A DNA stretch of 64,000 nt, taken from NCBI RefSeq assembly GCF_000224145.3, contig NC_020166.2, forward strand, positions 2,473,150 to 2,537,149, given 5' to 3'. Positions 46,801 to 64,000 of the stretch are shown here, piece by piece (position 1 is the stretch's first letter; every line of letters begins with the position of its first letter). Origin of the DNA: Ciona intestinalis. Taxonomy: Eukaryota; Chordata; Ascidiacea; Phlebobranchia; Cionidae. A program made the position numbers and the translations under genes. Under the pieces are notes generated by a model. That model ran no database searches, was not told the DNA's origin, and was given only the letters and a program-made list of their open reading frames with translations.

Positions 46801-49800
46801 TCCTTAAACTTATTCTTGAAAAATAAAAAAAATAAAAAAGTAAAAAAGTAAAAATTTGTTCTAGTGAATAGAACACTTACTTTTATAAAAACAAAACTTG
46901 CATCGTTAACACCAGTGTTCTGATAAACTCGAACAGATACATTACTAGAAGCCACAGATACAAGTATATCTAGTGCACCGTTATTTTGTATGCTGTAAAA
47001 TGAAGCAGAGAATGCACCCTCTGTGTTGGGCAATGTCAGTTTGTAGGAAAACTGGAATCTGACATTCTGGCATTTTTTACCGCTGTGGGAAAATGTATTA
47101 AACATGAAGAAAGTAAAAAGGCTATTGTTGATATAGTAGCATGGGGGAAGATGGGACACCTTTAGCACATACTATCTAAATATCCTGATCGTGTTTTAAA
47201 CAATTAACAACGGTCTATGTAAGTCGTGGAATACGGTTTTATAAATGTTCTTTGTTTACTACAAAATGCGATAAGAATTATTGCATAAAAAGGTGTCCCG
47301 TTTTTATATGTTTATGGGGTTTTTGTTAGTATTTAGGTGCTAACGGTATCCAATCTTACCACACATTACAAATTACAATAAAATGTCAAAAAAATAGAAA
47401 ATCTTATATGTGGAATTAGCAGTAATACCAGTCATTAAAACACACTACAAGTAAAAACAACTTGAGTAAAACTAGAAAAAAAAATAGAAAAATTTAAAAC
47501 TTTATAAAAATTATAAAATCCATAAAAAAACAGCAAAGAAAAAAATTCTCACGTGCAGGGGCCCCCGTACAAGATGTGTGCTTCTGCTGCCACCGTGTGG
47601 TTGACATTATACATCACACAAACGAGATCGACATAGACATCTTGGTTGAAATCACCCAGAACCAACGTGATTGGTTGGTTTAAATAACTAAAACAACATT
47701 TTGGTTTATTTGGATATACAAAAAAATTAAAAATTCACTAAAAACATATTTTTTAATTACAAAATTAAAAGCCATCTTCAAACGACTGTAAATGTGTGTG
47801 TTAGACTATTATGAAAATTACAGCAACAAAGGTTACGTTTAAATGTAAAACTATTAAAGAAAAATACATAAAAACTTAACCACTTTCAGAATCATGGTCC
47901 AAAAAATTTAAATAAATTAAGATCATTAAGTAATTCATATTGTATGTCAGGAGTGCAGCCATCAAAAGAAATTATAAGAAATCATAGCGTACAGATCAGA
48001 CAAAAAAGAGTGTAAGTATATTTATATATAATAATTTTAAAAAGAAATAATTTACAGAACTCACTTTGCTTGCGAAGAGATAAAATTGAACTGGTTATTG
48101 TCAGAAAATATTTCAGTCCATTCCTTATCAAAATATACCAAGATATTGCTTCTTATGCATCTGCATGATATTGTCATTTAATTTTTAAGGGTAATGCCTT
48201 TACTATTAGTATGGTAACTGTTATGATATTTCGTTAGGTCCCCAATACTCTTTGTTATAGCGCCACCATGCGGTATTTGGTGAGTCACGTGTTACGTTAC
48301 GACATTGAACGACATTGACTAAGGTTTTTGTTTTTAACATTATTACATATTACACTGTGACGTTTGAACTACTTTTTAAGATCTGTTTTGTCTCATAACT
48401 TGTTTCTCATTTAATAAACGACCGAAGGTCATAACAGTAACCATTAAGAACAAAGTATTAGGATTGTTCAAGAAATATGTAAATATACCGTAAACATTAT
48501 TTTAAGTTAAATAACATTATATTTGACATAGGATATATAAACATACCACTATTTTAATATAGCCTGTATAAAAAATATAAAAAAATAGAAATAATATGAT
48601 AACTAATGATATGTCAATATTTAATTGAAATCATGTTTTTAACAATAAAAAAACAAGAGAACCTTTTATATATAATAACAAAAAAAACAACAATAAAAGT
48701 AACATAGTGTGTCAAAGAAATAGAGAAAAAAAACAGTGTGGTAATTATATATATATATTTATATATATGTGTTATATACCAATATTCAATTCAAATCATG
48801 GATAAAAACAACAAAAGCACATTTTAATTTTATTAAAAACAACAACAAAAAACAAACGGCACCTTTTATTATCAACCTTACAAACAGGAAGAATATGTTC
48901 TTGTTGTCCGTCCCCGTTTATATCCGCAAACGCTGATTGTCCAATTTCAAAGTTGTCGTATTCATTAGGTAATGAATAGTTAGAAAATAAGTGAGGTCCG
49001 AGTTCAGTTCCCTGCGTGGGGGATTTGAATAAATCAATGTAATTACTAATTCATTTATCCTAGTGTGGAGGGGCAATGACAGTCGTTATCACGCATGTGT
49101 TTTGGTTATTGTCAGAAATTAAAAAAAAAAAATAATCACCCACGAAGTAACATACATGGTAACTTGTAAGCTGACACGAGGTGTATGAACACAAGTGTTA
49201 TAACAACTGTCGTTTTCTGGCCACATGAGATATAGCAAGTTACATTCATTCATTCATACATTTCATGGGCGCTTATGAGTTACTAATCATGTAACTTTAT
49301 CTGTGATTAGTTTTGAATAAAAAAGTGATTTAAAAAAATGAATCTCAAAGTCTAGAGCATTTTAACCGAATATTGAAATCTGAAATGTCATATATATATA
49401 AATATAGTTGTATCTTGTACTACGAAATCAAATGGGATATAGCACGAAATGATTAAATATAGCATCAAACAATTATCCAAAACAGTTGACATACCTGCCA
49501 AACCTCAAATACAATTCTACCATTTGTATCGAGTGTTGTAACAAACAAGTCAGCTCCACCATCACCAGTTAAGTCAACAAATGCATTTGAGTGTGGGAAC
49601 TTGACTGGTTTGCTTGATGCTTTCGAAAATGATGTGTGTTCAAATGACCAGTTACCGGTAATAGCACCAGCGTGTCCCAACCAGAATTGTCTGTATGAAT
49701 GAATAAATGAATGTAATTTGCTTTATCTACACATGATTGAAAAATTAGTCGTTATAACACAGCTGTTCTGTTTCATACACCTCGACCTCGTGACCGTTTA

Positions 49801-52669
49801 CGAGTTACCAAGAATGTAACTTTGTGGGTGATTGTTTTTTAGATTTGTTATATATGGCTGACAATATAGACCAGTGGTTCTCAACCTTTTTAGCTTACGG
49901 ACGTATAAAATTTCATAACAAATTTTGCGGACTGTAGAACTTTAAAAATAAAATTAACCCAAAATGTAAGAACGAAAACTATAATTTAATGAGAAATAAG
50001 ATTTTGCGGACCAGGAAAAAAGTTGACTAGTAAAAAAGTTGACGTGGCCAGGCAGCGGTCCCACCCGCAGGTTGAGAACCACTGATTTAGAGACTATTGC
50101 CGGCGCCGTGGCATAGTGGTTAGCACGCCTGCTGTAACCCAGAGGTAATGGGTTCAAGGCTCCACGTTGCTACCATTGTGGGTGTATGTGTCCTTGGGCA
50201 AGACAGTTAACGGCAATTGCTCCAACCCAGTGGTCACTAATGGGTTGTCCAAATTATCAGCCATACATAAAAAAATGCAAAAAATCTCCCAAAAAATAAT
50301 TACCCACGAAGTAACATACATGGTAACTCGTAAGCTGGCACAAGGTGTTAAACCCGTGTAATAACAACTGTCGTTTTCCGGCCACATTGGGTGGACTCAT
50401 TGGACCATTGGGTGAGAGCAATTGGCACCAAGTCACGTAAGTGTATTGTCCCTGAACATATTTTACCTAGTCCCATTTGCAATTGTAACAAACAAATCAG
50501 AAACCATATCAGCATTTGCATCCAGTAGTAATGGTTCGTCAATTACTTGACCATCAATATCGTTTTGAGAGGTAAACTTATTTTCTGAATCACCCCAGAA
50601 TATTTTTATTTGCACCAGGTTAGAATTGCTGTTGCTGTCTGTGAGAAAACATAAAATCTCAGATAATTTTGTTTTTGTAATGGAATAAAGCATAGAATAT
50701 CAGAATGATAATAATATTATATATATAATATATATATATTTAGCCTAATTGAAAATCTGTGTTTTAAACAATTAACAACGGTCTATGGGAGTCGTGAGAT
50801 TACGGTTTTATATTTCTTTGAATGTTCTTTGTTTACTACCAATTGGGACGAAAAAATAGAATGAAAGGTGTCCTATCTTCTCCCACCCTACTATATATAT
50901 TTATTTTATATATAAATATATATTATGGCCTAATTGAATTACACAGTAATATAATGAGTTGCCTATTACAGAAATAATAAAAAATATTCACAACTGCTAC
51001 CATACTGGTATTTTTTTAAATAAATTGCAATTTTCAACACAAATTTTATATCCTAGAATACCTAATTATTCTGTAATGTGCATTCGTGGCTATTTAAAAT
51101 TATCCTTTAAAGCTCACCTTTTAATGTTATCAATATATCCACATGTCCGTCCCCATTATAATCTCCAGGTATCACACCAAGTATGGAAAGATTATCATCA
51201 GTTATAACAAGTGACTTGAATTGCACAAGCCTGGTTTCTGTTCCACCGTACACAAGTTTTAATTCTTTACGACTCTCTGTGTGAAAAAAAGCAAAAACAC
51301 ATTGCTTATTTTATTTTTTTAAGTTTAGTAAATTTGGATGTAAATGATTGAATGAATGTTACTTACTGAATGAATTTTAGTGTAGAATAGTTAAACTAAA
51401 GTTACACAAACAGTTGTCAAGCATCAAGAACCTCATCTGGTATAAATTATGCTTGTTTTTAGTTTTTACCCTGTGTTTTATTGATTGTTGTTTTGTTACT
51501 AATTACTGTTCTATTTTTGTTGCTGTGTTTTTATTGTTGCTTTTTTTAATTGCTGTTTTTTAAGTTTTTGATCTTTGCCATTATATTTGAAAAGATAAAT
51601 AAAATTTATGATTACAGTATAGTATCCATTTTTCAGTAAACATAATATGAAGATTTCAAAAGTTAAGAATTAAAATTAAATTAAAGAAATACCTGATACA
51701 ACACAGATGTCCGTCAGTTTATCGTTATTTATATCAACGTATGCAGCAACAAACCCACTCCTGCTGGAAGGGGTGGTGAACACCTAAAAAAGGTTTAGTG
51801 TTTATTATAATATTATTGTATATTAATAATACCTTTTATATTAATAATACCTTTTATATTAATAATAACTTTTGAAGTAATAACAACTTTTATTTTAATA
51901 ATAATACTTTTTACAATAATAATAATAATACCTTTTGAATTAATAAAAAAAATTATATTAATAAAAACTTTTATAATAATAGTAATTGTCTGCTAAATTA
52001 CATTAGCAAAGATTGAAAAAGAGTTAAAACTAAAAGACAGAATATAGGCTACCAAAAACAAACATTGGTGAAAAAATAAAAAAGCTTTTAAATAAAAACT
52101 ATTTAAATTTAGTTGGAAGAAAGAAGTGTCGTTCTACATTTAGCAAGTAGATTGTAAGTTCAACATATATATTTTTGTATAAAATTAAATTATTAAATAG
52201 CATGCCACAATTATACAGTTTGACTTTTCAGAAAAACAAAAGTGATGATAGTCAAATTTGGGATTCGAAGTCAACTAAAGCGTGGCAAGCATATACATTT
52301 GACTAACTTTTCACAATATACATCATACATGTATATGCGGACGGTAAATGATAAACGATTATGTAATAATATGCATTAAAAACTTTATGTGTCATTTTAA
52401 TTACGGTAAAAAAGATTTAGAAATATTTTAAACAAAAAAACAGGATATAGTAACAAAACAAAACTTGTTAAAACACACTATACAGTTAAAACCATATTTG
52501 CATCTATAGCAGACAAACAGACCATTTATATGGTTTGTTATTTTTAGATTGTGATTGATGTAAAAAGTTCCAACAAAAAGTCTTTTACCTGTCCCGTCAC
52601 ATCAGTAACAAGGTTTTGGGCGTCGCAGAATCTAAAAATGATGCAAACTTGAATAAATAAGAGCCACAT
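43851..52669 (-). CDS. ITFG1: ITFG1/TIP, FG-GAP integrin-like membrane protein (one exon not found)
   Basis: Exons: 52589-52669, 51693-51783, 51118-51276, 50467-50638, 49495-49690, 48863-49011, 48065-48160, 47553-47687, 46881-47082, 45160-45237, 44460-44559, 43851-44028. Signal peptide MWLLFIQVCIIFRFCDA. FG-GAP-like calcium loops follow: VDINNDKLTD, GDYNGDGHVD, VDLTGDGGAD, ADINGDGQQE, GDFNQDVYVD. The C-terminal membrane helix is IISTAFVLLSTCIVVAITII, and the tail EAHRFHFDAM matches the end of human ITFG1 as I recall it. All junctions are in phase except between 45160 and 44559. There the frame does not connect, and a conserved segment (human QLSQSAHLALQLPYNVLGLG region) is missing, so an exon of length 1 modulo 3 is absent. 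ITFG1 is a single-pass glycoprotein first described as a secreted T-cell modulator. The intron between 46881 and 45237 carries an assembly problem. Confidence 0.9.
44570..44800 (-). mobile_element. SINE immediately upstream of an ITFG1 exon
   Basis: TAAATGAATGAATGAATTTA to CAAAGACACATACTGCCCAC. It ends about 10 bp from the acceptor at 44559, in the interval where an exon is missing. Confidence 0.7.
44935..45055. repeat. Dispersed repeat, second copy
   Basis: Reverse complement of the 41838-41945 segment (CCTCCCCAACCCAAATATAA, GACACGCTGAGCTGATTTGT). Confidence 0.65.
45550..45877. repeat. Segment duplicated at 46535-46850 beside a gap
   Basis: From ATACATACTGCACAAGAACA to the gap, the sequence is near-identical to 46535-46850, including long AT-rich runs such as GTAAAAATAGACTATCCATA. 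Most likely two alleles placed in series. Confidence 0.8.
45878..45927. other. Assembly gap (50 N)
   Basis: Fixed-length run of 50 N, left flank duplicated downstream. Lies in an ITFG1 intron. Confidence 0.9.
45928..46535. mobile_element. Right-hand part of a hAT-like element
   Basis: Ends (minus strand) TAGGGATGTGCTGAAGTTG, followed by AAAGCTCGGGTTCGCCGAGC and the partly self-complementary GAGCTTCAACGAAAAGCTCG. Such YAGGGATGTGC ends occur on hAT elements. The other end is hidden by the gap. No transposase read. Confidence 0.5.
47135..47300. mobile_element. Palindromic MITE copy
   Basis: ATATAGTAGCATGGGGGAAG to AAAAAGGTGTCCCGTTTTTA. Confidence 0.65.
49035..49255. mobile_element. Two SINE fragments in opposite orientations
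   Basis: A short minus-strand piece (CATTTATCCTAGTGTGGAGG) then a plus-strand 3' half (CACCCACGAAGTAACATACA to GTTACATTCATTCATTCATA). ITFG1 intron. Confidence 0.6.
49681..49871 (-). mobile_element. SINE, interrupted by a hAT MITE
   Basis: GAATGAATAAATGAATGTAA to GTTATATATGGCTGACAATA; the hAT MITE follows directly. It begins only a few bases from the ITFG1 exon at 49495-49690. Confidence 0.75.
49872..50084. mobile_element. hAT MITE, TIR CAGTGGTTCTCAACC
   Basis: Starts CAGTGGTTCTCAACC and ends GGTTGAGAACCACTG. Imperfect 8-bp flanks ATATAGAC / ATTTAGAG match the SINE target. This terminus is classic for hAT-derived MITEs. Confidence 0.88.
50102..50395 (+). mobile_element. Full-length SINE, best copy showing the tRNA-like head
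   Basis: Head GGCGCCGTGGCATAGTGGTT (A-box-like), GTAATGGGTTCAAGGCTCCA (B-box-like), then GTGTCCTTGGGCAAGACAGT, CAACCCAGTGGTCACTAATG, GCACAAGGTGTTAAACCCGT and GTCGTTTTCCGGCCACATTG. This copy defines head and orientation for the family. Confidence 0.8.
50745..50895. mobile_element. MITE, left arm shortened, flanked by (TA)-rich runs
   Basis: TTTAAACAATTAACAACGGT to ATCTTCTCCCACCCTACTAT. ITFG1 intron. Confidence 0.65.
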
Positions 52670-55360
52670 ATTAAACAAAAGCATTAATTTCACGAAAATT
52701 AAGCCAAAGGTTACGAAAACAAAAATTTAACATTTCCGCTAAGGGGAACCCCCTTATCATAAAAACACATGACATCGCGATTATATTTTAGTTTTTAAGA
52801 TTTTGACAGTATAGTATAAATAACCTCATTTATTTTACATCTACTTGGTTTTATTGTGGCAATAAAAGTATTTATTAAGATTACCTTATCATATAAATTA
52901 TTCTTAAATTTATTACAAAAGCCTGGGGGCCTAATTGGTCCAAAACCATTTTCATGGTTATAGTAGGGTGTAACACCTGTCAGTAATGTCCACCGTGTAA
53001 TTGTTCGCGTTGTTAGAGCTGTTTCCGCGTATTTAGACACACTGTTTGCGATATTCGCGCGTAGCGAGGGACACCCACTGGAATTCGTGCTTATACTGCG
53101 GTTGATGACAGCCGATTAGTTTTAAGATTTTTTAAATCAAAGAAAGCAATTCTAGTATGGCATCCCGTAATTAAACTGGCCTATGTTAATAATTTGGTGA
53201 CTGGACAAAGTTTGTTGTTCATAGCACAAATTACACTGTACCGTATTTATCAGAAAAATCTCAGTGTGGCAAAACTTTTTACTTGCAAATATTTAGGCTT
53301 TAATTGTAACAGTATGGTGTTCCTCGTGAAAATCGCTACGGCAATTAGGCTTTAAAAAAGAGGAAACACGATTGACAAGTTTTTAATTTATCTCTTGAGT
53401 TGCGATCAGGACTCAAGAAAATCGCTGGCTTATAGCAAAAATGCGCTGTTTATAGGGCGTCGTTAAAAGTACATGCAACTTGGGGGCTGATGGGTCTCGT
53501 CTTGTTCCAGTCTACCATATATTTATAGATTTATACAACCATATCCTCACAACTCCAAAAATAAGCGTTATTAATTTTTCAAAACATTTTTTCGCGATAA
53601 TTTTGTTTGGCAGTGGAGTAAATTTTTTTTTTTTCTTTTTTTGTTAATTTGATTAATGTAAATATTTGTTAGTATGAATACACGTCAAGAAGAATGTGAT
53701 TGTTCAAATGGTATAGGGCACGTAAAAATAAAATTGTTCCGCTTTATCTCTCTCTTTACCACACCCTACTATATTTGCAATAAACGAGTGCTGGTGCATA
53801 GTTTAATTTGGTTTGTGTATAGTATGGATACAAAAACAGCGAATAACATTCGATGTTTACAGAAGCGGTAAGTATGTTATGGTTTGGCCCAGGGTTACGT
53901 AGAAATACTTGTAAACTTCGTGTTGTTTTAAAAATGACAGATGACGTGTATGCCGTTTTCATGATATCACGTATTTATGGTAGCGGCGGGTTTTGGCAAA
54001 TGCTTCCTTGAACCTTTTTTTGCACGGTAGCTATTATATGCCCACAGCAAGTACTCGCATAACTATCATAAGGGCGTCAATATAACTGCTCCAAAGAGTG
54101 TGTATGCTTGGCCAATGCTTTAAATTAAACAATATACTATATACAACAACAAAAATTTTAAGAGATAAAAAAAATGTGATCCACCAAGCGACTTACGCCA
54201 TCTCCAAGCATGATTCCCACTAGTTGCGTTGCAAACAAAGTTAACACGAAAGAGAAAATAAGTAGATTATACCCGAAAACGAAAGCGCCATGTCTACAAT
54301 AGCCACACGGTCTGCAAGTAGAGTATATCCAGAGTCTGCAAGTAGAGTATAGAGTGTAACCAAGCCCAAGGTCACGCATTTTATCCAAAACATTATTTAT
54401 TTGTTTTTTGTCAATAAGGGTGTTTTGACAACTGTTGTTTTGCTGTTACTACACTCTAAAAAAGACGCAAAATGTTCAATAAGCTTGGCGCCCTCTATAA
54501 CTATTAAACTTATACGTGACCGAAGAGACATTTGTATTAATCAATGCCGCAAGTGGGCGCCATGTGCTTCAACAATGTTGTCGCAATAAGTCGCATGTTG
54601 TTTTGTATGGTGTGTCTATAATGTCATTTCAAAATCAAAGTATCAAACTGAGGATATTTCCTAATCTTTTGTGTATTACGCTTTGCTGTTGAAATTCGCT
54701 GTCAGTGTTTTATCGTTCACTTGCGTAGTACCGCGGTACTGCTTAATTGATAAGACAGCAGACAGATGCTAACGGCGTGTTAGAAGTTTGGATAACAAGA
54801 TAAGAGCTGACTGAACGTACATTTTTATCTATGAACTCACAACCAAACTAAATTCTAGCGCCGTGGCTAAGTGGTTTAGGCGCTAACATCGCGACCGAAA
54901 GGTACCGGTTCGACGCTCGGTGCTGATACCGATTGACGTATATTATGTTCTTGGGAAAGATGTTTGACACAAGTCCACCATTTTAAGCGCGCGTGCTTTG
55001 GACATGACACTTAATTAACAAACATTGCCTTACGAGTGTTCATTAACGGGGCATCAAATTGTGAGCCACTATGATATAAAATCCAAAATTCCTGCAAAGT
55101 TGCATGAAATTCAAAATCACGTGTATATTTTAAGACACCCATATTATAACTACTAAAGTTTTCCAATGATGCACAGACAAATTTATTTTTTGTATATCAT
55201 TCTTTCCTAAATTATTTTATGTCTTTTTAATTTTTTTACTCTTCTTTATTCAATCCGTATTTAAAACACAATAATAAAAATATTACAAATTCACAGCATA
55301 CACAGTATCCTAGTATCCTACCTTATTCCCTGATATAACCATATGAAGTTTTAGTAGAAC
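52670..55360. other. Intergenic between ITFG1 and PTPA
   Basis: Divergent promoters of ITFG1 (minus) and PTPA (plus) must lie here. A degraded MITE spans about 53510-53770. A SINE head lies at 54855-54960. A repeat AGTCTGCAAGTAGAGTATA-like unit occurs twice near 54310-54350. Small open frames (for example 54158-54388, minus) lack family resemblance. Confidence 0.45.
54855..54960 (+). mobile_element. Isolated SINE tRNA-like head
   Basis: AGCGCCGTGGCTAAGTGGTT with A-box-like sequence and GGTACCGGTTCGACGCTCGG with a B-box-like core. The SINE body is mostly absent. Confidence 0.55.
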
Positions 55361-56287
55361 ATGGATGACCCAATTACAACTCATGAGTTTGTATTGCCTG
55401 TAACAAAAGTAAAAAATGATGCTGACATGAAACTATGGATGAAATCATCTGCATACAATGATTTTCTGGGGTTTTTGACAATGTTAAACGCAGCAGTAAA
55501 GGGTAAACCTTCAAGTACACTATGTCAAATTTCCCCTAGGACTCAAGCCCTGCTGGATCTATTGGACACCCTATCACAATGGGTCGATGATTGCCCTGCA
55601 ATAGAGCAACCTCAAAGGTTTGGGAACAAAGCATTTCGGACCTGGATGGAAAAATTACGAGAAAATGCGACAAAACTTGTCCAGAATATTCTACCTGAAA
55701 ATTTACAGCGAGCAGCAGAAGAAGTAGCCGACTATTTAATCAATAGCTTTGGAAATCAAACTAGAATTGATTACGGGACTGGCCATGAGGCATCTTTTGC
55801 TGCGTTTTTGTGTATTTTATATAAACTCCGTCTATTTACCACTGAAGACCAATTATCTCTCGCCACAAAAGTTTTTGTATCTTACCTCAATTTGGCACGG
55901 AAACTGCAGAAAACGTATAGAATGGAACCAGCCGGAAGTCAGGGTGTTTGGGGTTTGGACGACTACCAGTTCATTCCATTTATTTGGGGCTCGTCCCAGT
56001 TGTGTATGAATCCTGATATAACACCGAAGGATTTTGTCGAGCCCAAAGTTGTAAACAAGCACCATGAAGACTTCATGTTTCTTGAATGTATAAAGTACAT
56101 AAATGAGGTCAAAACGGGCCCGTTTGCTGAGCACTCGAACACTTTATGGGGTATCAGTGGTGTCCCACATTGGAGCAAAGTAAATTCGGGACTTATAAAA
56201 ATGTACAAAGCTGAAATGCTGCATAAATTTCCTGTAATTCAACATTTTCGTTTTGGTTCAATTTTGTCATTTACTGAGTATAAATAG
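55361..56287 (+). CDS. PTPA: Serine/threonine-protein phosphatase 2A activator
   Basis: A single open frame of 308 residues, start ATG 55361, stop TAG. Family signatures: AYNDFLGFLTMLNAAVKGK near the N-terminus, YGTGHEASFAAFLCIL at residues 138-153, then VWGLDDYQFIPFIWGSSQL at 194-212, and VPHWSKVNSGLIKMYKAEML near the end. Length fits PTPA (about 300-320). PTPA is an ATP-dependent chaperone that activates the PP2A catalytic subunit and shows peptidyl-prolyl isomerase activity. No intron interrupts the coding region, unlike every other gene here. An AG at 55350 (GAAGTTTTAG) just before the start could be an acceptor for a 5'UTR intron. A T-run at about 56340 and AATAATAAAC follow the stop. 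Confidence 0.95.
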   Translation: MDDPITTHEFVLPVTKVKNDADMKLWMKSSAYNDFLGFLTMLNAAVKGKPSSTLCQISPRTQALLDLLDTLSQWVDDCPAIEQPQRFGNKAFRTWMEKLRENATKLVQNILPENLQRAAEEVADYLINSFGNQTRIDYGTGHEASFAAFLCILYKLRLFTTEDQLSLATKVFVSYLNLARKLQKTYRMEPAGSQGVWGLDDYQFIPFIWGSSQLCMNPDITPKDFVEPKVVNKHHEDFMFLECIKYINEVKTGPFAEHSNTLWGISGVPHWSKVNSGLIKMYKAEMLHKFPVIQHFRFGSILSFTEYK

Positions 56288-56646
56288 GTAATTAACACAA
56301 AATGAATACACACAAAAGCAGTTTGGGATATTATGTTTCGCTTTTTTTTTTTTTTTATATAATAATAAACAAGTCCCCCAAATTTTACCATTGAACTGTG
56401 TTACAAGTACTTGCTTTAAACATAGACGAAAACAGTATACACCAATGCAAAAAGATGATTTATCTGTACTTTTTGTTCAAATATTACTAATCTCCTAACA
56501 GGAAGTATTATATTACTGTGGAAATGATAGCTGTAACCACTCAGTCTACTGTTACCATTTCTTTATTTACTAACAGCCATTATTGTAATTAAATATTATT
56601 TTTGTTGTAGAGCAATTGGTATTTAGGAACATATTTTGCAATAGTT
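56288..56646. other. Spacer between PTPA and AGPS
   Basis: 359 bp between head-to-tail genes. It must contain PTPA's poly(A) site (ATAATAATAAAC near 56360) and the AGPS promoter. No repeat recognised. Confidence 0.4.
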
Positions 56647-63263
<6,617 letters not shown>

Positions 63264-64000
63264 ATCGAAAATGGAAAAGATTGTCGAATTGATCCAAAAA
63301 TGAAATGCAATTACTTTGTACCCAGTTCTATTCGTAATTTTGTGCGTTATTTGTGAGTGTGTGTCATTTTGCCAACTGGCGTATGAACCCGTTAGTAACC
63401 ATGCTAGCTTAATCATGTATAAGTTCCGGGTAACGCTATGCAGTAATGTGTTGAACACTTTATCAATGAAATTGCACCCATAACTAATTATTAATATACT
63501 CAAATAAATTGTGGTATGTGTAACTTATTTATCCACACGTGTTTGGGCAATGTCAGACTCCACACACTATAGCGCAACTCTTTCAAGTTCATACTCCTCA
63601 TTCCACTTAGGAGTTACCATGTGTGTAACTTTGTTAGTGATTTTTTCTGTGTTTATCAAGCTATGGGAGATCTATTAGAAATTCCTGGGTTATGGCAATT
63701 ATTAGATGTCGGCTCAAGGACACACACAATGTGAAAAGTTTATCGAAGTCGAAACACTAGAGCATTTTTGTAGTTGACTTAGTATACACGCACCAACTAT
63801 ATTGCCAGCAATAAGCTTTAAACCCAGAATCTTACAATTTCAAATACTATTTACTATCAATCAACTTTTTGTAACAAAGGTCCATAGCTCTGTTTCTGTA
63901 ATACGACGAAAAAATAGCGTTTCTGAAAAAGGCATTTCTTAACACAAACAACATACACAGAAAACGTAACTTTACAAAACTCTTAAAGTTTACTTAACCA
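63264..64000. other. AGPS 3' flank with SINE remnant
   Basis: Directly after the stop, TGTACCCAGTTCTATTCGTA and TTTGTGCGTTATTTGTGAGT repeat a segment of the preceding intron (62950-62995). AATAAATTG near 63502 may be the poly(A) signal. A degraded minus-strand SINE spans about 63515-63730 (TATTTATCCACACGTGTTTG). Nothing recognised beyond. Confidence 0.45.

Noticed and set aside
54158-54388. Candidate signal-peptide exon for ITFG1 (NLLIFSFVLTLFATQLVG)
   Set aside because: It joins the next exon out of phase, while 52589-52669 supplies its own ATG and signal peptide in frame.
54858-54930. tRNA-like segment with A- and B-box-like motifs
   Set aside because: The same head occurs on SINEs here (for example 50102), and I could not pair a proper acceptor stem, so it is taken as a SINE head.

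Overview
This is animal nuclear DNA, AT-rich, with multi-exon genes, short introns, GT-AG splicing and a dense load of short interspersed repeats. Three things point to a tunicate of the Ciona type: the gene content (two complement-type CUB-EGF-CUB-CCP-CCP-serine protease genes, RO60, ITFG1, PTPA, AGPS), a roughly 190 bp palindromic MITE found in dozens of copies, and a tRNA-headed SINE whose tail is rich in GAATG. The species call is an inference. I rebuilt the exons by hand from splice sites, codon phase and remembered protein families; no alignment was run.

Layout. 0.1-2.1 kb (+): the last six exons of a Kelch-repeat protein. 3.8-11.0 kb: a cluster of Sulfotransfer_4-type P-loop sulfotransferases, with two complete four-exon genes on the minus strand (266 residues each) and between them a plus-strand copy that keeps only exons 3 and 4. 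11.0-13.6 kb: repeats only, including a 1.3 kb DNA transposon with 8-bp target duplications and a false assembly gap. 13.6-24.4 kb and 24.8-33.4 kb (both minus): two tandem 15-exon MASP-like proteases, A (737 residues) and B (about 720). 34.6-42.3 kb (minus): RO60 with TROVE and VWA domains, 12 exons. 43.9-52.7 kb (minus): ITFG1, with one expected exon missing. 55.4-56.3 kb (+): PTPA as one uninterrupted reading frame. 56.6-63.3 kb (+): AGPS, 14 exons, 625 residues, with an N-terminal peroxisomal PTS2-like signal.

The neighbours do not form one pathway. The parts that look biologically unusual are the two proteases. They share near-identical CCP1 and EGF exons but have divergent catalytic exons. 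Neither has Arg/Lys before the new N-terminus nor Asp at the base of the S1 pocket, so they should not be activated or cut like ordinary MASPs. Protease B also appears to read the start of its second CCP domain in a different frame from A. The sulfotransferase array has an inverted, headless middle copy.

Two 50-N gaps are present and both look artificial. One is flanked by identical sequence. The other seems to join two haplotypes that differ by a hAT-type insertion inside ITFG1.
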